From Leptoclinus maculatus (Eukaryota > Chordata > Actinopteri > Perciformes > Stichaeidae): 64,000 nt of DNA. The DNA lies in the NCBI GenBank assembly GCA_032191485.1, contig JAVDOI010000019.1, positions 967,001-1,031,000 of the forward strand. Direction: 5' to 3'. The notes under the pieces were generated by a model that was given only the letters and a program-made list of their open reading frames with translations, was not told where the DNA came from and did no database searches. Both the position numbers and the translations under genes were made by a program. Each line of letters begins with the position of its first letter. Position 1 is the stretch's first letter. Below, in pieces: positions 62,590 to 64,000 of the stretch.

Positions 62590-62712
62590 GTACGGCATCT
62601 TCGAGCGCTGCAGGGAGCTGGTGGAGGCGGGCTTCGATGTTCGGCAGCCAGACAAAGAAAACGTAACACTCCTTCACTGGGCCGCCATCAACAACAGGAT
62701 AGATTTGGTCAA
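62590..62712 (+). CDS. zdhhc17: zdhhc17 exon 3, first ankyrin repeat (partial gene)
   Basis: After the acceptor cttcctcag, 123 bases encode YGIFERCRELVEAGFDVRQP, then DKENVTLLHWAAINNRIDLV and AA of a Lys codon, ending at gtgagt. DKENVTLLHWAAINNRIDLV is an ankyrin-repeat signature (TxLHxAA then a helix). The exon differs from the remembered human sequence only at conservative places (GIF/GIY, AGF/AGY). The remaining ankyrin repeats, six membrane segments and the catalytic DHHC domain lie beyond the right edge. Confidence 0.97.
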
Positions 62713-64000
62713 GTGAGTCCAGTCACGTTTTGCAGTTGGTGGCGGCGGCACAGTACCAGAGAGGTTAGAGACTTGGATGGTTGTTGAGTCCAAAATCCCA
62801 GGACTGGCTGGAGATATGCGGTCGTCAGTTCACAAGAGTGAATTTGAAATATGAAGCAAAAAATGACAGGAAAAAGAATTGTGCTCAGCCAGCATACCCT
62901 AAATATAAGTTACATGTGGGAGCTGCTTTTCTCTTCTTTTTTGGACACAATTTTCTCTGCTTGGACAGCTTTTCCTGTGTACTTTTTCCACTGAGCCCTT
63001 TACCCCCATCAGAGGAAAACAGAGGCCCTGTTTCTAAACACAGAGATTTGAACTAGCTTGATTCAGGTCGCTCAGTGAAGACAAGGTTAGCGCAAATTTA
63101 GCAATGAACTGGCTGTAGTTGCAAATGTATTAAGGTGTGGAAGACAGCGTAAATGTTCCCCAACTCTGTAAATACTAATTACTTCTTAAAATAGGTAATG
63201 TTACAGGAATTCAAGGGTCAAAATGAGTATCGAGCTCAGTCAATGCAGTCCTGCCTTTCATCAAGACAGCAGGATATAGTGTGGAACTCCCAACATGTAC
63301 TCTAATTGAGTAATAAAGGTTCAGTAGGCAACTTCACTTTTTGACACATTTGCTCTGTTACAATATCCTGATTAAATTATCTTATGAGACAGATAATTTG
63401 GGAAGAAATCTTCCTCCTCTGCCTCCTTTTAGTCCTACTAACAGTATTATCAAGACTCCACAGAGAAAAACAACCAATCAGAGCCGTACTGTCATTATTT
63501 TCTCAAATAATCAGCTAATTGTCTACAAAATTGTAAAAATAGAAGAAAAAAGCCTAGAAATACTCATCACACTTTCTTAGACCTCAAAATGACGTCTTGA
63601 AATACGATATAAAGATATATTCGATGTACATAAAACCGATAAATCCTCACATCTGAGGAGCTAGAACCAGAGTATGTTTGGCATTTTTTCCTTGAAAAAT
63701 GAGTGAAATGATGAATCGATTGCCAAATTAGTTGCAGATTAGTTTCAGCTCCACTCGTGTTCCCCACTTTTATGACAGCTTCAGTGCATCTTTGGATTTG
63801 TTTTGCAGACACTGGTTTCGGCTTGGTGTTGCCTACTGTGTATAGTTTTTATGGGCTCCAGGTCCGAGTATTTTGTCAGAAGATAAGCCAACAATCTTAT
63901 CCGTTGTATTTAAACCAGTTATACAGCCCACACCTAGATTAGATTACCTAAATGAGATTCTCGGGTGAATTAATGACGATATGAAGTTCCACCTGACGAT
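62713..64000 (+). other. zdhhc17: zdhhc17 intron 3 (runs off the window)
   Basis: It starts gtgagtcc and continues to the right edge. The next exon, expected to begin with the G completing AAG (Lys) and then the YYISKG-type segment, was not found. No repeat or other gene is recognisable. Frames at 62,781-63,056 and 63,341-63,580 are chance. Confidence 0.8.

Overview
The window is vertebrate nuclear DNA, most likely from a ray-finned (percomorph-type) fish. Exons are short and far apart with GT-AG junctions. There are many CA/TG microsatellites and dispersed DNA-transposon remnants of kinds common in teleosts. Bacterial-type gene organisation is absent, and nearly all open frames are chance readings of intron. 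All gene calls rest on reading splice sites, phases and remembered human homologues, not on database searches.

Two protein genes lie head to head, matching the human 12q21 order OSBPL8-ZDHHC17. The left four-fifths (about 1-52,000) is the 5' part of osbpl8 (ORP8, an ER-anchored lipid-transfer protein) on the minus strand. It has a 5' UTR exon near 51.8-52.0 kb, a start-codon exon at 33,246-33,343, a 37-nt microexon at 13,783-13,819 and a coding exon at 12,732-12,902. Their phases (0, then 1, then 1) join into one open N-terminus of 84 codons. A separate first coding exon at 4,562-4,712 encodes a peptide resembling the N-terminus of the paralogue ORP5. It ends in the same phase, so it looks like an internal alternative promoter. 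The PH and sterol-binding domains lie beyond the left edge.

The right end (54,151 onward) is the start of zdhhc17 (HIP14, a Golgi palmitoyltransferase) on the plus strand. Three exons are visible, at 54,151-54,213, 62,241-62,344 and 62,590-62,712, and they reach the first ankyrin repeat. About 2 kb separates the two 5' ends, in a promoter region rich in the palindrome GCTAACGTTAGC. Inside zdhhc17 intron 1, on the opposite strand, is a 227-codon intronless frame for an unrecognised coiled-coil protein.

The introns hold microsatellites (including about 102 AC units at 29.1 kb), a 45-base G run and several transposon remnants. Two hAT-like elements have readable terminal repeats and target duplications: 44,978-45,876 and 56,216-56,619. 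No tRNA, rRNA, CRISPR or operon structure was seen.
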